A DNA stretch of 64,000 bases from Pseudonocardia sp. HH130630-07 (GTDB lineage: Bacteria; Actinomycetota; Actinomycetes; Mycobacteriales; Pseudonocardiaceae): the NCBI RefSeq assembly GCF_001698125.1, contig NZ_CP013854.1, positions 3,968,001 to 4,032,000 of the forward strand, in the 5' to 3' direction. The notes under the pieces were generated by a model, which saw only the letters and a program-made list of their open reading frames with translations, was not told the DNA's origin and ran no database searches. A program made the translations under genes and the position numbers. Position 1 is the first letter of the stretch. Every line of letters begins with the position of its first letter. Shown here piece by piece: positions 1 to 7,651 of the stretch.

Positions 1-434
1 CGCTGCCGGTAGGGGCTCGCCGGGTCGCGGTCGGCGGCGACGAGCTCCCGCGCCCCGGCCAGCATGGCGACGCCGTCGTTCGCCTGCGTGGTGTTCGCGG
101 CCGAGACGATGAACCCGTGCGAGGCCAGGTGCCGGAGCAGGCCGTCGTACACCCGCGGGACGGCGCCCGTGCCGTTGCCCCAGACGATCACCGGATGACG
201 GGTCCCCGGTGCGCCGAGGTCGGCCGGTCGATAGACGGTGTGCAGCGCGCCGGGCTCCACGACCACGTCGTCGGGCCCCGGCCCGGACCACGGGGCGCCC
301 GGGGGCCGTGCCGTCCCGGCGAGCCGGGTGCTCTCCGCTGCGCTGCTGCTCCCCGCGGCGCCGGCGGCCGGTGCCGCACCCAGGGCCGGCAGGGCGCACA
401 CGGCGAGGACGAGGAGGAGGCGCAGTGCCGTCAC
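1..434 (-). CDS. Secreted alpha/beta hydrolase, cutinase/PET-hydrolase-like, N-terminal part
   Basis: The gene runs off the left edge of the window, so only about 144 N-terminal residues are visible. The first ~26 residues look like a Sec signal peptide: a leucine/valine/alanine core followed by AAPAAGAAG. The mature part contains VIVWGNGTGAVP, which resembles the strand and oxyanion region of chlorophyllase- and cutinase-like hydrolases. The catalytic serine would lie beyond the edge, so activity cannot be judged. I use the GTG at 434 because it overlaps the stop of the upstream oxidoreductase in a GTGA junction, which suggests translational coupling. An esterase role outside the cell is inferred from the fold and signal peptide; the substrate is unknown. 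Confidence 0.7.
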   Translation of the reverse strand, partial: MTALRLLLVLAVCALPALGAAPAAGAAGSSSAAESTRLAGTARPPGAPWSGPGPDDVVVEPGALHTVYRPADLGAPGTRHPVIVWGNGTGAVPRVYDGLLRHLASHGFIVSAANTTQANDGVAMLAGARELVAADRDPASPYRQ

Positions 435-1393
435 GGCGCGACCTCCAGCACGAGCTTGCCGCGGGTGCGGTCGGTCTCGCCGAGCCGGTGGGCCTCGGCC
501 GCCCGCTCCAGGGGGAGGCTGCGTTCGACCTCGACCCGCAGGCTCCCGAAGTCCACGATGCCGGCGATGGTGTCCAGCGCGGCGGCGTCCGGTTCGACGA
601 GCAGCGGGCTGGTGCGCACACCCGCCCGTCCGGCCGCGGCGGCCAGCCGGTCGGAGACGCCACCCGGGACGGAGACGACGAGGCCGCCCGGCCGGGTCAC
701 CGCCACCGAGCGCACGTCGGTGTCGTCGCGTGCGCCGACCAGGTCGATGACGACGTCGACGTCCCCGGTGACGTCCTCGAACCGCTGACGGCCGTAGTCG
801 ATCGTCTCGGTCGCGCCGAGGTCCCGGAGCCAGGTGTGCCGGGACTCGCGCGCGGTCGCGACGACCTCGGCCCCGAGATGGGTGGCGAGCTGCACCGCCA
901 GGTGCCCGACCCCGCCGGCCGCGGCGTGCACCAGCACGCGCTGTCCGCCGGTGACGTGCGCGGTGTCCGTGAGCGCCTGCCACGCCGTGAGCGCGGCGAG
1001 TGGCAGGGCGGCCGCCTCGACGTGGGAGAGCGAGATCGGCTTGCGGACGAACTGGCGCGACGGCGCCGTGACGAACTCGGCGTACCCGCCGGCCGGTCGC
1101 GGGAACCACGGCATGGCGTACACCTCGTCGCCGGGGGCGAGCGTGGTGACGCCGTAGCCGATCTCCTCGACGACGCCGGAGACGTCCCAGCCGAGGATCA
1201 GCGGCAGCGTCTGCAACCCCGCCACACCCTCGCCCGCACGGGTCTTCCAGTCCACCGGGTTGACCCCGGCGGCGTGCACCCGGACCAGCACCTCGGTCGG
1301 CCCCGGCTCGGGACGCGCCACCCGGCGTCCGGTCAGGACCTCGGGTCCACCGAACTCCTCGATGATGACGGCGCGCATCGTCTGTTCGTTCAT
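431..1393 (-). CDS. Zinc-independent medium-chain NAD(P)H:quinone oxidoreductase
   Basis: A 320-residue member of the quinone oxidoreductase branch of the medium-chain dehydrogenase superfamily. The N-terminal GroES-like half starts MRAVIIEEFGGPEVL and contains GVNPVDWKTRAG. The Rossmann half carries VHAAAGGVGHLAVQLA (residues ~150-165), the nucleotide-binding loop. No structural or catalytic zinc cysteine cluster is present, which fits quinone or enone reduction rather than alcohol oxidation. The ATG at 1393 gives the usual family length; an open frame continues upstream but lies in the divergent promoter. It is transcribed away from the broken GlxA/AraC regulator gene at 1518, so that regulator may once have controlled it. 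Substrate unknown. Confidence 0.88.
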   Translation of the reverse strand: MNEQTMRAVIIEEFGGPEVLTGRRVARPEPGPTEVLVRVHAAGVNPVDWKTRAGEGVAGLQTLPLILGWDVSGVVEEIGYGVTTLAPGDEVYAMPWFPRPAGGYAEFVTAPSRQFVRKPISLSHVEAAALPLAALTAWQALTDTAHVTGGQRVLVHAAAGGVGHLAVQLATHLGAEVVATARESRHTWLRDLGATETIDYGRQRFEDVTGDVDVVIDLVGARDDTDVRSVAVTRPGGLVVSVPGGVSDRLAAAAGRAGVRTSPLLVEPDAAALDTIAGIVDFGSLRVEVERSLPLERAAEAHRLGETDRTRGKLVLEVAP

Positions 1394-1464
1394 CGTGTCT
1401 CTCTCGTCTACGGCTCTCCGACGTCGCTCCGGACACAGCCCCGGGCGCGCCCCAGCATCGTGGG

Positions 1465-1479
1465 CGCCGTGACACGGCG
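1465..1479. promoter_or_regulatory. Candidate operator dyad in divergent promoter
   Basis: CGCCGTG-A-CACGGCG is a perfect 7+1+7 inverted repeat, 39 bp before the AraC start and 72 bp before the oxidoreductase start. Its position between two divergent genes suggests a regulator site; binding by the adjacent AraC protein is only an inference. Confidence 0.4.
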
Positions 1480-1517
1480 TGAGTGGCCGGGGGGCCACCT
1501 GTCGTACGATTCCGGCC

Positions 1518-2681
1518 ATGCCGCACCGGGTCGCCGTACTCGCTCTGGACAGGGTCGTCCCGATGGACCTCGGGATCGCTGCACGGGTGCTCAACGAGGC
1601 GTACGACCCGGCCGGGGCGCGGCTGTACTCGGTCACGACCTGCTCCCTCGACGGGCGTCCGGTCCGCACGAACGAGGGCTTCCGCATCGTCGTCGACGAC
1701 GACGAGTCCCTCCTGGCCGAGGTGGACACCGTCGTGATCGCCACCCAGGAGCCCGACGAGCAGATGCTGACGACCGGTGAGCTACCCGCCGGGCTGGCCG
1801 CGGCCCTCGCCCGCATCGGGCCCGGCACCCGTCTGGTCAGCCTCTGCACCTCCGCGTTCCTGCTCGCGGCGGCCGGCCTCCTCGACGGGCTGCGGGCCAC
1901 CACCCACTGGTCGTTGTGCGAACGGTTCGGCGAGCTGTACCCCGGCGTCGACGTCGACCCGGACGTCCTGTTCGTCGACAACGGCCGCGTCCTGACCGCC
2001 GCCGGGGGAGCGGCGGGCATCGACCTCTTCGTCCACCTGGTGCGCAGCGACCACGGCGCGGCCGTGGCCGCCGACGCCGCGCGGCGGTGCGTGGTGGCCC
2101 CCTGGCGCGAGGGCGGTCAGGCACAGTTCATCGAGCACCCGGTGCCCGACGACGTCGACCGTTCCACCTCGGCCACCCGGCACTGGGCGCTGGGCCGGCT
2201 GGCCGAGCCGCTCACGCTGCAGGACATGGCCCGCCACGCCCACATGAGCGAGCGCACCTTCACCCGGCGGTTCCGCGCCGAGGTGAGCGCGAGCCCCCTC
2301 CAGTGAGCCTTTTTCAACCTGCCGTTCCGGCAGCTCAGGGGCCTGGTTGTGTGGGTGCAGACGCCGAGCTGGCGAGCCGGTGACCTGTGCAGCTGTGGTC
2401 AGAGCAGTTGCGCTGCAACCTTCGCGATCTCCTGACGCAGAAGCTCGCTGGTCAGGTTGAAAAAGGCTCAGTGGCTGCTGCACAACCGGCTGGCCGAGGC
2501 CCGCGGCATGCTGGAGTCCAGCGACCTGACCGTCGCACGGATCGCCACGGCCTGCGGCTTCGGAACCCCGGTGGCCCTGCGCAAGCACTTCCACGTCCAC
2601 CTCGGCCTGTCGCCCCTGGCCTACCGCCGTGCGCACCGGGCCCCGGAGTCGGCACGCACGGACAGCCGCCCGCCGTCCTGA
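1518..2681 (+). pseudogene. GlxA-type AraC-family regulator interrupted by a MITE
   Basis: Without the insertion this gene encodes 331 residues. Residues ~1-185 are a DJ-1/PfpI-like ligand domain (SLCTSAFLLAAAGLLDG holds the nucleophile-elbow cysteine position). Residues ~225-325 are the two AraC helix-turn-helix units. The 165-bp MITE plus its 3-bp duplication lies after residue 262, between the two helix-turn-helix units, in the classic SPLQ-WLLHNRLAEAR stretch. It adds 168 bp, so the frame is kept, but a TGA falls exactly at the left junction and a second in-frame stop lies inside. The product therefore lacks the second DNA-binding unit. A TTG at 2457 inside the element could restart only the last 74 codons. 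GlxA-type regulators usually control a neighbouring operon; here the divergent quinone oxidoreductase is the candidate. Confidence 0.93.
2305..2469 (+). mobile_element. MITE copy A (165 bp), in the AraC-family gene
   Basis: Non-autonomous element with 17-bp terminal inverted repeats GAGCCTTTTTCAACCTG and the complement at 2453-2469. It is flanked by a 3-bp target duplication AGT (2302-2304 and 2470-2472). It has no transposase gene. The sequence appears identical by eye to the copies at 36459 (reverse orientation) and 58539. The ends resemble those of the transposase-bearing elements at 14941 and 17390. Confidence 0.95.
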
Positions 2682-3210
2682 CGACGATCTCCTCCCGGCT
2701 CGCCGGAAGGCATCCGGTCACCGCCGGAGGCGGACACGACCGGGCCCGGCGCCACCATTTCTCGGCACGTCGACCTACCGGATCCTCCCTCGTGGCGCGG
2801 CGGTCCGCCGGATTCCTGGGTGACCTTTCGGGAACGCCCGTCACCGACGGTTCGGATACGGGCGGTCGGGGCATTTCCGGGAAACTCGATGAGGTGCCGA
2901 TGTGCCGCCGATGGCCACGCAGGGTGTCCGCCACTGGTGCGGTGATGGGACGGCGACCAGCACCGGCGACGGGGGCGACGACCGGTCCACCACGCTCCGT
3001 GGGCACCCGAGGACCGGATGACGGGTGCCCACGGAACGTCGACGGCGCCCCCCTCGGGGCCGACGAGCGGCAGAGTAGCAATCCTCCGCCCGCCTCGGCA
3101 CAATGACGTTGCCGAGTGCACTCTTACGGATCAATCGATCACACGCGCAATTTCAGATGTGCGCAACCAAATTGTTTCGATCGGCTTTACAGCTGCTATG
3201 TTGCTGCGCT
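2682..3210. other. Intergenic region with a hairpin and an AT-richer promoter-like stretch
   Basis: I see no convincing gene here. A strong hairpin at 2997-3034 pairs CCGTGGGCACCCG with its exact complement (13-bp stem, 12-base loop) and could end transcription from the AraC gene. From about 3110 the sequence becomes noticeably AT-richer, and TTGTTT near 3172 with TATGTT near 3197 may form a promoter for the next small gene, although the spacing is longer than ideal. Confidence 0.5.
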
Positions 3211-3489
3211 GTGACAGGTTCAGTTGCTCGGCGGGTCACACTGCTGCGGGTCGCCGACCGTGTCCGGGACCTCTGTTCGAAGGTCGATCGGGTCGGGGTC
3301 GTGAGCGAACCCGGCGACGACGACCTGGACTACGCCCGCGAGGTCTACTCCCCGCACGGGCTGGGTCCCGACCACGGTCAGGTCCTCGTCCGCTGGGTTC
3401 CCGACGAGCCGGCGAAGGGTTCCTGGCACTGGCCGGACGACCTGTGCCGGGTCGAGTGCGGGGGCGCCGGCACCGCCTCGGGCGGATAG
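3211..3489 (+). CDS. Small hypothetical protein, 92 residues
   Basis: Function unknown. The predicted protein contains RVADRVRDLCSKVDRVG followed by acidic GDDDLDYAREVYSP and a WHWPDDLCRVE end. The look is that of small KOW- or SH3-like beta proteins found as orphans in actinomycetes, but I cannot name a family with certainty. I chose the GTG at 3211; an in-frame ATG at 3103 would add 36 residues that look like untranslated leader. The gene stands alone and converges on the TetR gene. It has the normal G/C-rich codon use of the chromosome. Confidence 0.5.
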   Translation: MTGSVARRVTLLRVADRVRDLCSKVDRVGVVSEPGDDDLDYAREVYSPHGLGPDHGQVLVRWVPDEPAKGSWHWPDDLCRVECGGAGTASGG

Positions 3490-3554
3490 GCGCCTCTCGC
3501 GTCGCGCTCGGCGTTGTCGGGGTCTCCCTCGTCCGCGGCGGGACCGCGGCGCGG

Positions 3555-4187
3555 TCACTCGTGGGTGGGGTCGGCGGTCGACGCCGGCCGGCGGGGCGGG
3601 TACGCGTCGCGGATGCGCTGCAACGAGTTCGTCACGACGGCGCGGACGTCCTCCTCGTGCAGGGGGGCGGAGGTCAGGGCCGGACCCAGTGAGAAGCCCT
3701 CGACCAGCGTGAACAGCAGCAGTGCCTCGCGGTGCAGCGCTCCGTCCTCGATCGTGCGGTCGGCCAGTGCGTCGCCCAGGAGCGAGCGGATCGCCTCCAC
3801 GCTCGCGAGCGAGGTCGCGGCGACGTCGGCTGCGAACTCCGGGTCGGTGCGCGCCATGACGCGGTACTCGACGAGCGCGACGTTCTCCTTGTGCTCCTGC
3901 TCGCTGGTCGGCGCGGTGAAGACGATCACCTCGGTGAGCCGGGTCGCCGGGTCGCCGGAGAGCCCCGGGTTGCGGTGCTGGGCGCGTTGGACGAGGACGC
4001 CCAGCGTGAACGACATGACCTGCCGCAGGTTGTCGCCGAAATAGTGCCGGATGCTCCCGATGGCCAGGCCGGAGCGTGCGGAGATCCGCGCGAGGGTCAC
4101 CGATCGGAGCCCGTGTGCGGCGATCTCGTCGATCACGGCGTCGGCGACCTGGGCGCGACGGGCATCCGGGTCCACGCGTCTGGGCAT
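3555..4187 (-). CDS. TetR-family transcriptional regulator
   Basis: A 210-residue repressor with an N-terminal helix-turn-helix at ~14-57 (VTLARISARSGLAIGSIRHYFGD) and a C-terminal ligand domain of unknown specificity. It belongs to the TetR subgroup whose recognition helix reads SIRHYF. The ATG at 4187 (MPRRVDPDARR) is preferred to an upstream in-frame ATG because it gives the usual short TetR lead-in. A clear palindrome lies 44 bp upstream of the start in the gap shared with the divergent lipoprotein hydrolase, so autoregulation and control of 4354-6542 or beyond are likely, but inferred. Confidence 0.88.
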   Translation of the reverse strand: MPRRVDPDARRAQVADAVIDEIAAHGLRSVTLARISARSGLAIGSIRHYFGDNLRQVMSFTLGVLVQRAQHRNPGLSGDPATRLTEVIVFTAPTSEQEHKENVALVEYRVMARTDPEFAADVAATSLASVEAIRSLLGDALADRTIEDGALHREALLLFTLVEGFSLGPALTSAPLHEEDVRAVVTNSLQRIRDAYPPRRPASTADPTHE

Positions 4188-4230
4188 GGTTGCAGCATAC
4201 CGACGTAGTGGCATGCTTGTGCTACGGTTT

Positions 4231-4248
4231 CTAGCATGATGATGCTAG
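4231..4248. promoter_or_regulatory. TetR operator candidate, 18-bp palindrome
   Basis: CTAGCATGATGATGCTAG pairs CTAGCAT with its exact complement around a 4-base centre. A partly related GCATGC lies 20 bp to the left. It sits between the divergent TetR and hydrolase genes, where a TetR dimer would be expected to bind. Confidence 0.65.
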
Positions 4249-4353
4249 ATACCTCCGGCGGTCGCCCCCGCCGGTAGGTCTCGTCCCCCGGTCGCCGACC
4301 CGGGGAGACCCGCCACGGCCGTCGCACGCCTCACGGCCCGAACCAGGAGAACC

Positions 4354-5931
4354 ATGTCCCCGTATCGCCGACACCCACACCGATCGCGCCGGTCCAGGCT
4401 CGCCGCGGCGACAGCGGCCACGGCCCTGCTCGTGCTGACCGGATGCACGTCGACGCCCCCTCCGCCGGAACCCGGTGCGGATGCGGACCTCGGTGCCTAC
4501 CTCACGCAGGAGCTCGACTGGGGCGGGTGCACGGACACCGCGACCAACGCGGCGGACGCCGAGCTGTTCGCGAACCCCGCGCTCGAGTGCACGTCGGTCG
4601 AGGTCCCGCTCGACTACGCCGAGCCGACGGGGGAGCGGGCACGGATCGCGCTGACCCGCCTGCCCGCCCGGGGTGAGGCCGAGGGGTCCCTGTTGATCAA
4701 CCCGGGCGGCCCCGGAGGATCCGGAACGAGTTTCGTCGCGTCCTTCCTGCCCCGGTTCCAGGCCGGCCCCGTCGCCGAGCGCTTCGACATCGTCGGTTTC
4801 GACCCGCGCGGGATCGGGGCGTCGACACCTGCGCTCGACTGCCACACCGACGAGGAGTACGACGCCGGGGATGTTCCCCGGTTCGGCGCCGTGTACGACA
4901 TCACGACTGCCGAGCAGGCGGCGGACCTCGCGAAGCGCTGCATCGACGGCTCCGGCGGCGTCGAGAACCTCGCCAACGCCGGATCGGCGAACGTCGTGCA
5001 GGACATGGACGTCATCCGGGAGGTCCTCGGCGACGACCGGCTGACCTTCCTCGGCTACAGCTACGGCTCCGAGATCGGCGCCATGTACGTCGCGGCCCAT
5101 CCCGACAAGGTCCGTGCGGTCGTGCTCGACAGCGCCGTCGGACCCGACTGGACGCCGAGCGAGCTCCGCCTCGCCCAGTTCGCGGCCTCCCAGGCCCGGT
5201 TCGACGAGGTCGCGGCACTCTGTGCCGGGTCGCCCGACTGCGTCCTCGGGCCCGACCCCGCAGCGGCGAACGATCGCCTGCACGAGATCGTCGCACCGCT
5301 CGTCGCGACACCGGCGCCCACCGCCGACGGGCGGGACGTGAGCGTCTGGGACGCCTACCTCGGGATCACGGCCGCCCTGGCCGCCGAGACGCACTGGCCC
5401 GACCTCGTCTCCGCCCTGACCGCGCTCGACGCGGGCCGCGCCGACGAGATCCTCGCCCTGCGCGACGGCTTCTACAGCCGCACCGCCGACGGTGTCTACA
5501 CCACGGACATCGACACGAACATCGCCGTGCGCTGCATGGACTGGCCCCGCCTGACGCCGGAGGAGCAGACCGCGCACGCGCGCGAGGTCGCGGACGTCGC
5601 ACCGATGTTCGACGTCGACGCGCTGACGGCCGGGAACTTCCACAGCGAGTGCGAGGCCTGGCCCGCAGCACCGACCCGCGACGAGCCGTGGCTCCCCGCC
5701 GACCTCGGGGAGGTCCCCGAGACGCTCGTCGTGTCGATGACCGGCGATCCCGCGACGCCGTATCCGGGTGGCGTCGCCATGGCACGCACCCTCGGCGCGA
5801 GCCTGCTCACCGTCGACGGCAAGCAGCACGGCGCCTACCTCCTCGGCGGCAGCACCTGCGTCGACGACGTCGTCGAGGCCTACCTCCTCGACCTCGAGAC
5901 CCCGCCCGCCGATGCCCGATGCAGCCTCTGA
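4354..5931 (+). CDS. Secreted lipoprotein alpha/beta-hydrolase, tripeptidyl aminopeptidase (TAP)-like
   Basis: A 525-residue hydrolase of the actinobacterial TAP/SlpD group. The N-terminus is a lipoprotein signal: basic residues, then LAAATAATALLVLTGC with the lipobox cysteine near residue 32. INPGGPGGSGTS (~115) supplies the oxyanion region, LGYSYGSEIGA (~232) the nucleophile elbow, SMTGDPATPYPGG (~460) the catalytic aspartate and GKQHGAYL (~492) the histidine. The TAP-like C-terminal domain is complete. It probably trims peptides or esters at the outer face of the membrane. It is divergent from the TetR regulator and followed closely by a membrane protein. The substrate is not deducible. 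Confidence 0.88.
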   Translation: MSPYRRHPHRSRRSRLAAATAATALLVLTGCTSTPPPPEPGADADLGAYLTQELDWGGCTDTATNAADAELFANPALECTSVEVPLDYAEPTGERARIALTRLPARGEAEGSLLINPGGPGGSGTSFVASFLPRFQAGPVAERFDIVGFDPRGIGASTPALDCHTDEEYDAGDVPRFGAVYDITTAEQAADLAKRCIDGSGGVENLANAGSANVVQDMDVIREVLGDDRLTFLGYSYGSEIGAMYVAAHPDKVRAVVLDSAVGPDWTPSELRLAQFAASQARFDEVAALCAGSPDCVLGPDPAAANDRLHEIVAPLVATPAPTADGRDVSVWDAYLGITAALAAETHWPDLVSALTALDAGRADEILALRDGFYSRTADGVYTTDIDTNIAVRCMDWPRLTPEEQTAHAREVADVAPMFDVDALTAGNFHSECEAWPAAPTRDEPWLPADLGEVPETLVVSMTGDPATPYPGGVAMARTLGASLLTVDGKQHGAYLLGGSTCVDDVVEAYLLDLETPPADARCSL

Positions 5932-5951
5932 GGACGGACGAGGTGACGACG

Positions 5952-6542
5952 ATGCTGCGACCCGTAGGACTCCACCAGGTGCTGACCCGCACCGTCCACA
6001 CGATCACGGTGCCCGATCCCGCCGGCGGCGCCGCCGTCTGGGCCGTCGAGACCCGGACGACCGAGGACCACGAGGCCCGCCTGTACCGGGACGGGCAGCG
6101 CACCGGTACGGCCGAGATGCCCGCGACCTTCACGGTCCCCGGTGGACGCATCGAGGTCGACGCCGGGTTCTACGGCGTCACCCGGGTCCATCTCGTCACC
6201 CCCGACGGGCGGGAACGCCGGCTGGCCCCGGCGCCGGGGACCCTGGAGTACCGGCGCGCGGTCCTGACCCGGGACCACCCGCGTGTCAGCCGGGGGATCG
6301 CCGTCACCGCGGTGGTGATCCTGCTGGTCAACCTGGTACTCGCGGTACCCGAGGGGCTCGAGCTGCTCACCTCGGCCCCGCAGGTGGCGGAGCGGTTCGG
6401 GACGTTCACCTCACCGGTCGACCTGCCCGGCTGGCTGGGCTGGACGCTCACGGCGTCCGGTGTCGTCGCCGCCGTGGAACGGGCGGTCACCTGGCGGCAC
6501 AACCGCGTCGTCGACGCGGAGACCATCTGGACCGCACTCTAG
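5952..6542 (+). CDS. Membrane protein of unknown function, 196 residues
   Basis: I do not recognise a named family. The first ~115 residues are soluble and beta-rich (WAVETRTTEDHEARLYRDGQ, then FTVPGGRIEVDAGFYGVTRVHL), like small actinobacterial domains that sense or report on the cell surface. Two hydrophobic segments follow: IAVTAVVILLVNLVLAV (~116-133) and a C-terminal LGWTLTASGVVAAV (~160-175). I chose the ATG at 5952 because GGACGAGG sits at ribosome-binding distance; ATG 5919 and GTG 5943 are alternatives. The 20-bp gap to the lipoprotein gene suggests one operon. Confidence 0.7.
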   Translation: MLRPVGLHQVLTRTVHTITVPDPAGGAAVWAVETRTTEDHEARLYRDGQRTGTAEMPATFTVPGGRIEVDAGFYGVTRVHLVTPDGRERRLAPAPGTLEYRRAVLTRDHPRVSRGIAVTAVVILLVNLVLAVPEGLELLTSAPQVAERFGTFTSPVDLPGWLGWTLTASGVVAAVERAVTWRHNRVVDAETIWTAL

Positions 6543-6619
6543 AGCTCCCTCGCCAGGTCGGCGCCCCTGTCGCCGGCCATCGCACACCCGGAACCGACCA
6601 CCACCCGAGGAGACGACCC

Positions 6620-7182
6620 ATGGTCACCGGTACCGCACGTCACGACACCGGCACCCCGTCCGGCGACGCCCGCCCGACCCTGCACGGGAGCCACACCGAC
6701 GTCCTGGTGATCGGTGCGGGGATCTCGGGCATCGGCGCCGCGCACCGGCTGCGGACGGAGTTCCCGGATCTCGGGTTCGTCGTCCTCGAGGCCCAGGACG
6801 ACCGGGGCGGCACGTGGTGGACGCACCGCTTCCCCGGGGTCCGGTCGGACAGCGACCTGTTCACCTACGGCTACCGGCACAAGCCGTGGCGGGGACCGGC
6901 CATCGCGAGCGGCGACGCGATCCTCGACTACCTCGACGAGGTCCTCGCCGAGGACGACCTGGCCCCGCACATCCATTACCACCACCGGGTCACGGCGCTG
7001 GAGTGGTCGTCGGGCGACGAACGGTGGACGGCCCGGGTCACCCGTTCCGACACCGGCGAGCACCTGCAGATCACCGCCGGATTCCTGTGGATGTGTCAGG
7101 GCTACTACGACCACGACGCCCCGCACACCCCGCACTGGCCGGGCCGCCGGCACTTCGAGGGCCCGGTGGTGCACCCTGGGCC
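6620..7182 (+). pseudogene. Truncated FAD-dependent monooxygenase (Baeyer-Villiger/FMO type)
   Basis: The first ~188 residues match flavoprotein monooxygenases: DVLVIGAGISGIGAAHRL is the FAD Rossmann loop, GGTWWTHRFPGVRSDSD the conserved FAD-contact segment and GFLWMCQGYYDHD precedes the second nucleotide-binding domain. Similarity stops at GPVVHPG near 7182, where the family continues with the NADP-binding domain. The remaining ~300 residues are missing and no fragment of them was found in the window. The frame runs on into unrelated sequence up to 7426. The break coincides with the start of the mobile-element region, so insertion followed by deletion is the likely cause. The start ATG 6620 has GAGGAGA upstream. 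Confidence 0.85.
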
Positions 7183-7260
7183 AACCGCCACGCCCGACCC
7201 AAGAAACACTTCGCGCCCGAGTCCAAGATCCGCAGGCCGGATTACCTACCCAACGTTGCC

Positions 7261-7532
7261 TGACGAGGCACTAGCGAGTTACCGGACGGCGCTCGAAGCC
7301 GGAGCAGAACCGTCGGTGGTAGCGACCTGGATGGCTGAAACGCAGGCCCGTCGTGCGGAGCTGAGTGCGGCGACCTTGCGTCAACCCAGTCCGGAGCGCA
7401 TGACCGAGATGAGATCCGCGACATGATCAACGCGATGACTTCGGTCCGAGACGTCATCGATGCTGCAGAGCCCGAGGACAAGCCAAGGTCTACGGCCGTC
7501 TAGCCCTGGTGATTCACGGAGCTGCGGATTGA
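7261..7532 (+). pseudogene. Remnant of a serine recombinase C-terminus, frameshifted twice
   Basis: Read across frames, this stretch gives the C-terminal coiled region of large serine recombinases. It reads LASYRTALEAGAEPSVVATW, then METQARR-like helix, TEIRDMINAMTSVRDVIDAA, EPEDKAKVYGRLAL and a final stop at 7530-7532. Two lesions are visible. One is a 5-base tandem duplication (GAGAT twice) near 7406-7415. The other is a missing G near 7483 (AAGCCAAGG where AAGGCCAAGG would keep the frame). The catalytic N-terminal domain is absent. Sequence 7183-7260 between the monooxygenase break and this remnant has no clear origin. The remnant suggests that an integrated element once lay here. Confidence 0.6.
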
Positions 7533-7651
7533 CCGCGTGATCGGCTGGCGGCGGATCCGGTCCGGTTCGTTCGATGGGTGGGCATGGCGAAGGGGCCGGC
7601 CTGCGCGTTCTGCCGGGAGCTCCCGCCGCTCGTCGTGTCGGGCTTCGGAGA

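Noticed and set aside
3103..3210. N-terminal extension of the small protein at 3211
   Set aside because: The extra 36 residues fall in the AT-richer promoter-like stretch and do not look coding.
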